Assembly (NCBI GenBank): GCA_023246985.1 | Contig: JAHFHJ010000020.1 | Coordinates: 1 to 15,530, forward strand | Reading direction: 5' to 3' | DNA from: Candidatus Omnitrophota bacterium | Lineage (GTDB): Bacteria; Omnitrophota; Omnitrophia; Omnitrophales; Aquincolibacteriaceae | DNA: 15,530 bases | In this document: piece after piece, positions 1-6,295 of the stretch | Layout: every line of letters begins with the position of its first letter | Numbering within the stretch: the stretch's first letter is position 1 | Position numbers and translations under genes: made by a program | Notes under the pieces: generated by a model | Told to the model about the DNA's origin: nothing | What the model saw: only the letters and a program-made list of their open reading frames with translations | Database searches by the model: none

Positions 1-2
1 AT

Positions 3-218
3 TGGGACTTATTCGATATCAATCTCTTCAGTAAGTTGCGTCTCGAACCGGCGTATTATCTGGTAAAGCTTATTTCATTGTCAAGGCAAGATGCGTTCTG
101 CGATGCGTTCTTCGAAAGGCGCACGGAGTGCGACGTCACGCCTCTCGATATTTCGCCGCATACCTTACTCCGTACAAAGATAAATTTTATTCTGGATTTT
201 CGTGCCGCGTACCGATAA
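3..218 (+). CDS. Possible C-terminal fragment of an unidentified protein (5' end outside window)
   Basis: This frame is open from the left edge of the window to a TAA at 216-218, giving 71 residues with no recognised domain. The other two + frames close within about 70 bases. A 12-bp tandem near-repeat at 90-113 stays in frame and encodes DAFC then DAFF, which is compatible with coding sequence. The stop lies 33 nt before the AsmA-like gene, a spacing that would fit an operon. An internal TTG at 36 could be read as a start, but no ribosome binding site precedes it, so a C-terminal fragment is the better reading. The reverse strand is also open here, and 72 open codons can arise by chance, so this could be non-coding. 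Confidence 0.35.
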   Translation, partial: WDLFDINLFSKLRLEPAYYLVKLISLSRQDAFCDAFFERRTECDVTPLDISPHTLLRTKINFILDFRAAYR

Positions 219-251
219 AGTGGAAGTCTTCGAGAATGGGAAAGGAATCCT

Positions 252-1013
252 ATGTTTAAAGGACTTTTTAAATTTATCTTCGGTCTGATACGGTTGGCGT
301 TCTTCCTGGTCCTCTTGATGTTCATTTTCCATACCTGGGTGATCAAACAAGCTATCACTTTCTCCCTAAGCCATCAGTTGGGCGCGAATGTCTCAATTCA
401 AAGCGTAAAAATGGACTGGAAGAACACCGGTTTTGAGGTCCAAGGCCTCGAGATCGGGAATCCCGACGGCTTCCCAAGAGGGATTTTGGCGGATATTCCC
501 CTTGTGATCGTTTCAGTCGACTTTCCCGGAATTTTCAAGAGGATTTTAAGACTCAAAGCTTTAGGTTTTGATCTTCGGGAACTACAGGTCATGAATGCTC
601 CGAAAAAAGGGCTGAATATCCTGACCTTGAAACCTTTGCGGAAAGCCGACGAAGAACGCTCGGCATCGCCGTCGAAGGAAGCGGTCCGGAAGCAGATCCG
701 GAAATATGCGCCCAAGGTCATGATCGATGAGCTCATTTTTTCCATCGGAAACATCAGTTATGTGGATATGAGCGGTCCCGTTTTGAAGCAGAATCGTTAC
801 CGTGCGGGGATCCGCGGCGCAACCTATTATGATATCCGCGGAACGGAAGATGTGACGGTGATCGTGGTAACCGAGGCTTTGAAGAAAATGGGCTTCAGTT
901 ACCTGGAATCGCAACTCCAGAAACTTCAGGGCCGGTATGTTTCCTCCGGAAGCAAGCAAAGCAATTTTTTAAGCCGAGTGCTTGCGATATTCGATGGAAA
1001 TTCCTCAAGCTAA
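252..1013 (+). CDS. AsmA-like membrane-anchored protein
   Basis: This is a 253-residue protein with one N-terminal membrane segment at about residues 8-30 (rich in F, I and L, after a short Lys-containing start) and a soluble remainder expected outside the inner membrane. Residues 35-75 follow the N-terminal pattern of AsmA/DUF748-type proteins: an amphipathic stretch, a variable strand and the motif GLEIGNPDGFP, after which comes an LxALGFDLRELQV-type strand. AsmA-family members act at the envelope, many of them in lipid transport or outer-membrane biogenesis; the substrate of this one cannot be read from sequence. It is far shorter than full AsmA or TamB proteins, but small AsmA-like proteins of about 250 residues occur. 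The ATG at 252 follows the purine-rich GGGAAAGGAA (239-248). The basic, Ser-rich middle (about 130-145) looks like a linker. It is probably not functionally linked to the translation genes downstream. Confidence 0.6.
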   Translation: MFKGLFKFIFGLIRLAFFLVLLMFIFHTWVIKQAITFSLSHQLGANVSIQSVKMDWKNTGFEVQGLEIGNPDGFPRGILADIPLVIVSVDFPGIFKRILRLKALGFDLRELQVMNAPKKGLNILTLKPLRKADEERSASPSKEAVRKQIRKYAPKVMIDELIFSIGNISYVDMSGPVLKQNRYRAGIRGATYYDIRGTEDVTVIVVTEALKKMGFSYLESQLQKLQGRYVSSGSKQSNFLSRVLAIFDGNSSS

Positions 1014-1045
1014 TCTCTCACTGATTTCAAAATAACAAGTTAATC

Positions 1046-1385
1046 CCAATACCTGTCATCCCGCCAGAAACGGAATGGGACTGTTCAAACTACCATCTTG
1101 GAAAAGAAATAAACAGTTCGGGCTGTCCTTGTCGGCTCTTTTAGAAATCAAGTCTCAGATCAAGACAGAAATTTCAAAAAGAAAACGACATTTTTCGGCT
1201 CTTTTCCTTGGTTTTTAGGAAAGATACTTTTTGAAAAATAAAAACGAAATATTTTTTAAAAAGCTTGACACGATTTTCTTTTTTAATAGAATGGCACCTC
1301 TTTCCTATCCATGTCTGAGACTTGATTTCTAAAAGGGTCGACAAGGATTGTCCCATCCCGCCTCTGGCGGGACGGTGGGTATTGG
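1046..1385. repeat. Long imperfect inverted repeat enclosing a promoter
   Basis: The inner arms 1127-1159 and 1314-1346 are reverse complements at 31 of 33 positions (mismatches only at left-arm positions 8 and 10). The outer arms continue this: CCAATACC (1046-1053) matches GGTATTGG (1378-1385), CCCGCCAG (1060-1067) matches CTGGCGGG (1364-1371), and GGAATGGGAC (about 1072-1081) nearly matches the complement of about 1351-1360. The left side carries about 44 extra bases (1083-1126) between outer and inner arms, where the right side has about 4. The loop of about 154 bp (1160-1313) is A/T-rich and contains the promoter. It could be a MITE, two converging copies of a palindromic repeat, an invertible segment or an assembly artefact. 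Confidence 0.75.
1231..1292 (+). promoter_or_regulatory. Strong sigma70-type promoter for tRNA-Thr/tuf with UP-like A/T tract
   Basis: The -35 box TTGACA (1265-1270) is a perfect consensus. The -10 box TAGAAT (1287-1292) differs at one position, and the spacer is 16 bp. Immediately upstream, 1231-1262 is almost pure A/T with phased A and T runs, like an UP element. The bases after the -10 box are GGCACC, a GC-rich discriminator of the kind found at stable-RNA promoters under stringent control. A start near 1299 would give a leader of about 205 nt before tRNA-Thr. This is the only clear consensus promoter I found in the window. Confidence 0.75.
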
Positions 1386-1504
1386 AAGTAGAGGAGAGTT
1401 GTCTCTGCGGAGGGTGGTTTTTGTCTTCACGCACGCCGGTTTTTTATTTTTTTGAAACAAGAATATCATAGCGAGCGATCGAAAGCGCTGAGCAAGGTCG
1501 AAGC

Positions 1505-1577
1505 GCTGGAGTAGCTCAGTTGGTAGAGCACATCCTTGGTAAGGATGAGGTCGTGGGTTCAATTCCCACCTCCAGCT
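1505..1577 (+). tRNA. thrT: tRNA-Thr (anticodon GGT)
   Basis: The 73-nt cloverleaf has a perfect 7-bp acceptor stem (GCTGGAG 1505-1511 with CTCCAGC 1570-1576), a D arm with AGCTCAGTTGGTAGAGC, the anticodon stem CATCC/GGATG around loop TTGGTAA (anticodon GGT at 1538-1540, reading ACC and ACU threonine codons), and a T arm with loop TTCAATT. The discriminator base is T1577. CCA is not encoded, so it must be added by the CCA-adding enzyme. A tRNA-Thr(GGT) directly before tuf is also the arrangement at thrT-tufB in Escherichia coli, so this linkage is old. Only 37 nt separate it from tuf, so the tRNA is probably cut from the tuf transcript. Confidence 0.97.
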
Positions 1578-1614
1578 TAGGATGTAAAAACAAAACTTCA
1601 AAGGGAGAATTCAT

Positions 1615-2814
<1,200 letters not shown>

Positions 2815-2852
2815 CATCTCGTTCGGCCACAAATCCCAGCATTTTTTGGCGA

Positions 2853-2918
2853 AGCCCTGCAGGCTGTAAGGCGTTTATTTTCGCCATAAGAAGTCTTACA
2901 AGCCGAAAATTATTTTTT
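2853..2918 (+). terminator. Terminator- or attenuator-like hairpins after tuf
   Basis: GGCTGTAAG (2862-2870) pairs with CTTACAAGCC (2895-2904) apart from one bulged A. Inside it, GCG (2871-2873) pairs with CGC (2882-2884) around a T-rich loop. A run of six T (2913-2918) follows about 8 nt after the stem, a longer gap than in a classical intrinsic terminator. A second small hairpin, AGCC-CTGCA-GGCT (2853-2865), uses the same GGCT, so the two folds exclude each other. Either partial termination between tuf and rpmG or attenuation is possible. Confidence 0.4.
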
Positions 2919-2971
2919 AAAGCCATGTTTTTTCCGCAGTTTTTTTAAGGCAAAGAAAAGGTCTTATTTTA

Positions 2972-3121
2972 ATGCGAGAGATTATTTCTCTGATGTCGAC
3001 GTGCGACCATAAGTCAACTTATTGGACGCGGAAAAATAAGAAAACGAATCCGGATAAAATCGAACGGAAAAAATATTGTCCGGCTTGCCGCAAGCATGTC
3101 CTTTTTCGGGAGAAAAAGTAA
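2972..3121 (+). CDS. rpmG: Large-subunit ribosomal protein L33 with non-canonical metal knuckle
   Basis: This 49-residue basic protein has the L33 pattern: start MREIISLMS, the middle YWTRKNKKTNPDKIERKKYC and the end CPACRKHVLFREKK. L33 is a small zinc-ribbon protein near the E-site side of the 50S subunit. The distal Cys pair (Cys36 and Cys39) is intact. The proximal knuckle, CxxC in the zinc-binding form (ACTEC), is STCDHKS here, with one Cys (Cys11) and a His (His13). So it may bind zinc differently or only weakly. The ATG at 2972 is preceded by AAAAGG (2956-2961), a weak ribosome binding site. Position between tuf and tRNA-Trp/secE is the expected place for rpmG. It may be one of several L33 paralogues in the genome, which cannot be seen here. 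Confidence 0.93.
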   Translation: MREIISLMSTCDHKSTYWTRKNKKTNPDKIERKKYCPACRKHVLFREKK

Positions 3122-3459
3122 GGCTGTCCCAATTCCAATCAATCGCGGCGGAGCTGGGATTGGGGCTGCCCTGATTGCCATTCAGAAAAAGAAAATGAAA
3201 GTCAGGGCGATCCCGTTCAAAACTCGGGCGATCAATATTTTAAAAAAGCGCTTTGGGGCGGGAGAGATTGGCGGGGTTCACCCCGTTAGTACCGCATGAC
3301 ATTCGAATAAATGGGTATGCGGTACAATACCGTTAATCCTTAAAATGAAGAACGGTATGAGGAATCCTTTTAAGGGTCGTTTGGAAATGATCAAAGTTTC
3401 TGGAGCCGAACAGAAGTTGGTTGGCGAAAGCTTGATCCGTTAGATTTCTAACGGGGTAA
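3122..3459. other. Gene-free region between rpmG and tRNA-Trp
   Basis: This 338-bp stretch holds no credible gene. Its first half (3122-3276) contains GCCCTGA (3168-3174) facing TCAGGGC (3202-3208), a direct repeat GGGCGATC (3205-3212 and 3226-3233) and the palindrome AAAGCGCTTT (3245-3254). The second half is the MITE-like element at 3277-3460. No good promoter was found for tRNA-Trp: the best match, TTGGTT (3417-3422) with TTAGAT (3440-3445), scores 3 of 6 in each box. Confidence 0.6.
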
Positions 3460-3460
3460 A
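3277..3460. mobile_element. MITE-like palindromic element abutting tRNA-Trp
   Basis: The element is bounded by TTCACCCCGTTAG (3277-3289) and CTAACGGGGTAAA (3448-3460), which are reverse complements at 12 of 13 positions. It is 184 bp long, non-coding and full of internal inverted repeats: GTACCGCAT/ATGCGGTAC (3289-3297 and 3317-3325), TACCGTT/AACGGTA (3328-3334 and 3351-3357) and the perfect palindrome CCGTTAGATTTCTAACGG (3437-3454). At the left end CGGGG-TTCA-CCCCG (3272-3285) makes a further hairpin. I see no clear target-site duplication. A MITE or REP/BIME-like repeat is most likely; an RNA processing structure in front of the tRNA is an alternative. Confidence 0.5.
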
Positions 3461-3533
3461 GGCCTGTAGCTCCAATTGGTAGAGCGGCGGTCTCCAAAAC
3501 CGCATGTTGCAGGTTCGAGTCCTGCCAGGCCTG
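3460..3533 (+). tRNA. trpT: tRNA-Trp (anticodon CCA)
   Basis: This is a 74-nt cloverleaf. The acceptor stem AGGCCTG (3460-3466) pairs fully with CAGGCCT (3526-3532), with discriminator G3533, the usual base for tRNA-Trp. The anticodon stem GCGGT/ACCGC encloses loop CTCCAAA with anticodon CCA (3494-3496), reading UGG. The T arm has GCAGG/CCTGC around TTCGAGT. CCA is not encoded. Five T follow at 3534-3538, right after the acceptor stem. tRNA-Trp between rpmG and secE is a conserved arrangement in several phyla. The last 16 bases recur, with one mismatch, at 3647-3662. Confidence 0.97.
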
Positions 3534-3567
3534 TTTTTGAAGGCTGTGTTGGCGGGACGCGAAGGGA

Positions 3568-3623
3568 GCGCTTGATGATGAACATGACGGGTGGCATGTT
3601 CATAAGCGCGGGTGGCCGACCCG
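3568..3623 (+). repeat. Tandem hairpins in the tRNA-Trp to secE gap
   Basis: ATGAACATG (3578-3586) and CATGTTCAT (3595-3603) form a perfect 9-bp stem around ACGGGTGG. The stem is extended by GCGCTT (3568-3573) with AAGCGC (3604-3609), leaving GATG bulged. CGGGT (3609-3613) and ACCCG (3619-3623) form a second hairpin immediately after. No T run follows, so this is not an intrinsic terminator; it could be an RNA-processing site or part of the element remnant bounded by the duplicated tRNA end. Confidence 0.5.
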
Positions 3624-3646
3624 GAGCGTAAGCGAGAAGGGCGCCA

Positions 3647-3662
3647 AGTCCTGCCAGACCTG
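3647..3662 (+). repeat. Duplicated 3' end of tRNA-Trp (att-like)
   Basis: AGTCCTGCCAGACCTG here repeats AGTCCTGCCAGGCCTG, the last 16 bases of tRNA-Trp (3518-3533), with one mismatch. The copies are 129 bp apart in the same orientation. Direct repeats of a tRNA 3' end are the usual footprint of tRNA-targeting integrases, but no integrase gene is present and the enclosed DNA (3534-3646) is non-coding. A decayed insertion or a local partial duplication are both possible. Confidence 0.5.
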
Positions 3663-3712
3663 ATTTGATGCGAGCAGTTTGTGGCGTGGCTCAAAATTAA
3701 CGCGAGGAAGTT

Positions 3713-3898
3713 ATGGTGCAGAAAGTCGCAAATTTTTTTCAGGAAACACAGCAGGAGCTCAAGAAAGTCACCTGGCCGACTTGGAATGAAGTCTGGCAGG
3801 CGACGCTTGTGGTCATTGTGGTGACTTTCTTCGCGTCCGCGTTCATCGCGGCAGTTGATTTCTGCATTTCAAACCTCTTACGGATGTTGATCAGTTAA
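3713..3898 (+). CDS. secE: Preprotein translocase subunit SecE
   Basis: This 61-residue protein is the short, single-span form of SecE, which clamps SecY in the SecYEG translocon of the inner membrane. An amphipathic N-terminal helix contains the family signature ELKKVTWPTWNEV (about 15-27), followed by one membrane helix at about 29-52 (TLVVIVVTFFASAFIAAVDF). The three-span form of enterobacteria is about twice as long; the single-span form is common elsewhere. GAGGAAG (3704-3710) lies very close to the ATG at 3713, so GTG at 3716, one codon on, is an alternative start with better spacing. Linkage to nusG 4 nt downstream is nearly universal in bacteria. Confidence 0.96.
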   Translation: MVQKVANFFQETQQELKKVTWPTWNEVWQATLVVIVVTFFASAFIAAVDFCISNLLRMLIS

Positions 3899-3902
3899 AA
3901 TC

Positions 3903-4436
3903 ATGGCTGACGCAAAATGGTATGTCGTTCATACGCAGACGGGCGTGGAAGCTAAAGCCCGGGCCAGTTTGCTCAGCCACGCGGAGACTGCGGGGCTGTC
4001 GCACTTGATCCATGAGGTGCTGATCCCCATGGAAAAGATCAGCGAGGTCAAGGGCGGGAAGAAGAGAATCAGTGAGCGGAAGTTTTTTCCGGGTTATATC
4101 CTGGTCAAGATGGAATTGACGGATGAAAGTTGGTACCTGGTCCGCAACACGCCGGGGATCTCGGGATTTATCGGGTCGGGGAGGAATCCGATCCCGCTTA
4201 CGGAAAAAGAAGTGAGCGCAATCATCCGCGAGCAGGAAGAAAAGCAGACCAAGCCGAAGCCGAAGGTAGAGTTTGAAGAAGGCGAAAGCGTTCGAATCAA
4301 AGAGGGCTCGTTCGCGAATTTTAACGGTACGATCGAACAGATCAACCCGGATCGCGGCAAAATGCGCGTGATGGTCACGATCTTCGGGCGGGCGACACCC
4401 GTTGAACTGGAATACTGGCAAGTAGAAACGATTTAA
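3903..4436 (+). CDS. nusG: Transcription termination/antitermination factor NusG
   Basis: This 177-residue protein has the two NusG domains. The NGN domain (about 4-110) starts KWYVVHTQTGVEAKA and includes FFPGYILVKMEL and the RNTPGISGFIG segment that contacts the polymerase clamp helices. A Lys/Glu-rich linker (about 113-125) leads to the KOW domain (about 127-175, GESVRIKEGSFANFNGTIEQ), which binds S10 or Rho. It is typical in length and carries no large insertion. The start at 3903 lies 4 nt after the secE stop with no clear Shine-Dalgarno sequence, so translation is probably coupled to secE. The next gene, rplK, follows after 130 nt of repeat-bearing sequence. Confidence 0.97.
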   Translation: MADAKWYVVHTQTGVEAKARASLLSHAETAGLSHLIHEVLIPMEKISEVKGGKKRISERKFFPGYILVKMELTDESWYLVRNTPGISGFIGSGRNPIPLTEKEVSAIIREQEEKQTKPKPKVEFEEGESVRIKEGSFANFNGTIEQINPDRGKMRVMVTIFGRATPVELEYWQVETI

Positions 4437-4456
4437 AATGCTGAGCGGGCTAAAGA

Positions 4457-4559
4457 AGCTGAAAAGGCTAAAAGGGCCCGGGAGAAACTAAGCGTTAGAT
4501 CGAAACAAAAAGGAAAAAGCCTAGAAAGCTTTTTGAGCCTATGAGGCATTTTGAGCGTT
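4457..4559 (+). repeat. Intergenic repeat, copy 1 (nusG-rplK gap)
   Basis: AGCTGAAAAGGCTAAA (4457-4472) and GCATTTTGAGCGTT (4546-4559) both have close relatives, in the same order, after rpsG at 15470-15512. GGCTAAA also occurs just before, at 4448-4454. Between the two blocks, AAAAAGC (4514-4520) pairs with GCTTTTT (4528-4534) around CTAGAAA, and GCC-TATGA-GGC forms a smaller hairpin next to it. This gap also serves as the leader of rplK. Confidence 0.45.
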
Positions 4560-4566
4560 AAAAATT

Positions 4567-4998
4567 ATGGCGAAAGAAATCGTTAACAAGATTAAATTGC
4601 AAATCCCCGGCGGACAAGCGAATCCCGCGCCGCCGATCGGTCCCGCGCTGGGTCAGCATGGCGTGAACATCATGGAGTTCTGCAAGCAATTCAACGAGCG
4701 CACCAAAGACCGCCCGGGCACGATCTTGCCGGTGGTGTTGACGGTTTACAAAGACAAGTCTTTTTCTTTCATTCTCAAGACGCCGCCTGTTGCCGCGCAG
4801 ATCAAAAAAGCCGCCGGGCTCGCCAAGGCCTCCTCGGAACCGGGTCGCCAGATCATCGGCAAGATCACCCGCGAGCAGGTGCTTGAGATCGCACGCGCCA
4901 AAATGGTGGATCTCAATACGACCAAAATCGAGAGTGCCGCCCGTATCGTCGAAGGCGCAGCCCGCAGCATGGGCATCGAAGTCGTCAAATCCAAGTAA
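4567..4998 (+). CDS. rplK: Large-subunit ribosomal protein L11
   Basis: L11 forms the base of the GTPase-associated centre with 23S rRNA and the L10/L12 stalk, and is the binding region of thiopeptide antibiotics and of RelA-dependent signalling. At 143 residues it matches the family length. The N-terminal domain has IPGGQANPAPPIGPALGQHG (14-33), including the conserved Pro-rich segment, and the C-terminal rRNA-binding domain carries KIESAARIVEGAARSMGIEV. The start at 4567 gives the usual MAKEIV opening, but there is no good Shine-Dalgarno sequence in TTTTGAGCGTTAAAAATT before it. It begins the rplK-rplA-rplJ-rplL run; rplA follows after 14 nt. Confidence 0.98.
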   Translation: MAKEIVNKIKLQIPGGQANPAPPIGPALGQHGVNIMEFCKQFNERTKDRPGTILPVVLTVYKDKSFSFILKTPPVAAQIKKAAGLAKASSEPGRQIIGKITREQVLEIARAKMVDLNTTKIESAARIVEGAARSMGIEVVKSK

Positions 4999-5012
4999 GA
5001 ACAGGAACGATT

Positions 5013-5699
5013 ATGAAACGCAGCAAGCGGTATCAAAAAAGAGTGACGCTGACGGAAGAGGGAAAGATTTATTCTTTACCCGAGGCCGTCAAGATCCTCA
5101 AAAAGATCGAAAAAGGCAAAACTGATGAAACGGTTTCATTGAATTTCCAGCTCGGTGTCCGTGCGGAACAAGGCGATGAGAACGTTCGCGGCACCGTGAG
5201 CCTTCCGCACGGAAGCGGAAAATCCGTTCGCGTGCTTTGTTTTGCCAAAGGCGAAAGCGCCCGGGATGCCGAAACGGCCGGCGCGGATATCGTCGGAGCC
5301 GAAGAACTCGTGGAAAAAGTAAAGAACGGTTTTCTTGATTTTGATGTGGTGGTCTCACATCCTGACATGATGCGCGAGGTCAGTAAGCTTGGAAGAGTGC
5401 TGGGCCCCAAGGGGCTCATGCCGACGCCCAAGACCGGCACCGTGACGCCGCAAGTCGGCAGGGCCGTCAAAGAAGTGAAAGCCGGACGCATTGAATTTAA
5501 GAGCGATAAGACCGCGGGGCTCCATGCCGTATGCGGCAAGTTGTCCTTCGGCGAGGAAGCCCTTTTGGAAAACGCACGCACGGTGATCAAGGCGGTCAAA
5601 GATTTCAAGCCCGCGACGAGCAAAGGAGAATATCTGCGGACGGTTCACATCGCGACGACGCAGGGTCCGGGTCTCAGACTTAATACGGGAGCGCTCTAA
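5013..5699 (+). CDS. rplA: Large-subunit ribosomal protein L1
   Basis: L1 builds the mobile L1 stalk that moves deacylated tRNA out of the E site, and in many bacteria represses its own rplK-rplA mRNA. At 228 residues it is close to the usual 230. The signature region LGPKGLMPTPKTGTVTPQVG (about 131-150), with SDKTAGLHAVCGKLSF after it, is intact and lies at the RNA-binding face. The ATG at 5013 follows AGGA (5003-5006) 6 nt upstream. Its stop is only 3 nt before rplJ, which leaves no space for the leader that commonly separates L1 and L10 genes. Confidence 0.98.
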   Translation: MKRSKRYQKRVTLTEEGKIYSLPEAVKILKKIEKGKTDETVSLNFQLGVRAEQGDENVRGTVSLPHGSGKSVRVLCFAKGESARDAETAGADIVGAEELVEKVKNGFLDFDVVVSHPDMMREVSKLGRVLGPKGLMPTPKTGTVTPQVGRAVKEVKAGRIEFKSDKTAGLHAVCGKLSFGEEALLENARTVIKAVKDFKPATSKGEYLRTVHIATTQGPGLRLNTGAL

Positions 5700-5702
5700 G
5701 CC

Positions 5703-6236
5703 ATGCCTTCCTTTGAAAAAGAGTTGATGTTCCAGGAGATCGTCAGGGAGTTCGAAAAAAGTCCTTACGCGTTCATTTCCAATCTGAACGATATTTCGGT
5801 CCTGGATATCTCGGAAGCGCGCCGGAATCTGGAAAAGGTTTCCCGCCGTTCGATGATGGTGAAACATGCGATGGCCCGCAAGATCTTCACGAAGTTCAAC
5901 GTGAGCGGCGCAGAAAAATATCTCGATGGATCCGTGGTCCTCACCTTCGGGGACAAAGACCCGCAGGAGATTTCCAAGAAGCTCGTTGAATTTTCAAAAA
6001 TGAACGCGAAATGGAAGCCCGCCGGAGTGATTTTCGAGGGACAGGTCCATGGCGAGGAATTCGTCAAGCGGCTCGCAAAGCTTCCGTCCCGCAAAGAACT
6101 CCTGACGCAATTGGCATTGCGCATGAACTCTCCGATTCAGGGCTTTGCGAACGTTCTCGGAGCACTCACGCGTCATTTCGTGATCGTTTTAGAAGAGGTC
6201 CGTAAGAAAAAAGCAGCGACGGGCGCTGCGTCTTAA
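5703..6236 (+). CDS. rplJ: Large-subunit ribosomal protein L10
   Basis: L10 anchors the L12 dimers to 23S rRNA and forms the stem of the stalk that recruits translational GTPases. The 177 residues cover an rRNA-binding globular domain (about 1-130; SRRSMMVKHAMARKIF resembles the usual R-x-x-N-x-L-x-x-A segment) and a C-terminal helical spine (about 145-175, NSPIQGFANVLGALTRHFVIVLEEVRKKK) for L12 dimers. The ATG at 5703 is 3 nt after the rplA stop. A GGGAG lies at 5686-5690, rather far upstream, so initiation probably depends on re-initiation or coupling from rplA. rplL follows after 59 nt. Confidence 0.96.
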   Translation: MPSFEKELMFQEIVREFEKSPYAFISNLNDISVLDISEARRNLEKVSRRSMMVKHAMARKIFTKFNVSGAEKYLDGSVVLTFGDKDPQEISKKLVEFSKMNAKWKPAGVIFEGQVHGEEFVKRLAKLPSRKELLTQLALRMNSPIQGFANVLGALTRHFVIVLEEVRKKKAATGAAS

Positions 6237-6295
6237 AAACGCCAGAAACAAACGAATGTCCTGATAAAGGAAATTCAATCAAGGAGGCATGAGCC

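Larger units (their letters stand above)
1014..1504. other. Gene-free region between the AsmA-like gene and tRNA-Thr
   Basis: This 491-bp stretch holds no convincing gene. It contains a long inverted repeat (arms 1046-1159 and 1314-1385), an A/T-rich spacer, the promoter at 1265-1292 and an inferred transcribed leader of about 205 nt (about 1299-1504). The leader carries the right arm, a perfect 7-bp hairpin with a TCT loop (1356-1372) and a T-rich stretch at 1440-1453 with no strong stem before it. Just before the tRNA there is a near-direct repeat, TCGAAAGCGCTGAG (about 1479-1492) and TCGAAGCGCTGGAG (1498-1511), the second copy running into the tRNA 5' end. No terminator is visible after the AsmA-like gene. 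Confidence 0.7.

Noticed and set aside
165..197. Possible promoter TTACTC/TATTCT before the AsmA-like gene
   Set aside because: The -35 box is poor and the A/T-rich context makes chance matches likely; it also lies inside a frame that may be coding.
1404..1453. Intrinsic terminator in the leader before tRNA-Thr, ending in a T-rich run
   Set aside because: No stable GC stem directly precedes the T run, and a terminator here would cut the tRNA and tuf off from their promoter.
3096..3299. A 67-codon open frame starting inside rpmG
   Set aside because: It overlaps the rpmG 3' end in another frame, runs into the MITE-like element, has no ribosome binding site and matches no family; its Lys-rich composition follows from local A-rich sequence.
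3440..3694. An 84-codon reverse-strand ORF across tRNA-Trp
   Set aside because: It runs through the tRNA gene; such antisense tRNA frames are a known source of spurious protein predictions.
4438..4491. A 17-codon basic mini-ORF (MLSGLKKLKRLKGPGRN) directly after nusG
   Set aside because: It has no ribosome binding site and coincides with the repeat shared with the region after rpsG, so repeat sequence explains it better than a peptide.
4533..4566. Possible promoter (TTGAGC and TTAAAA) before rplK
   Set aside because: The spacing is about 20 bp and the -10 match is weak; the boxes coincide with the intergenic repeat.
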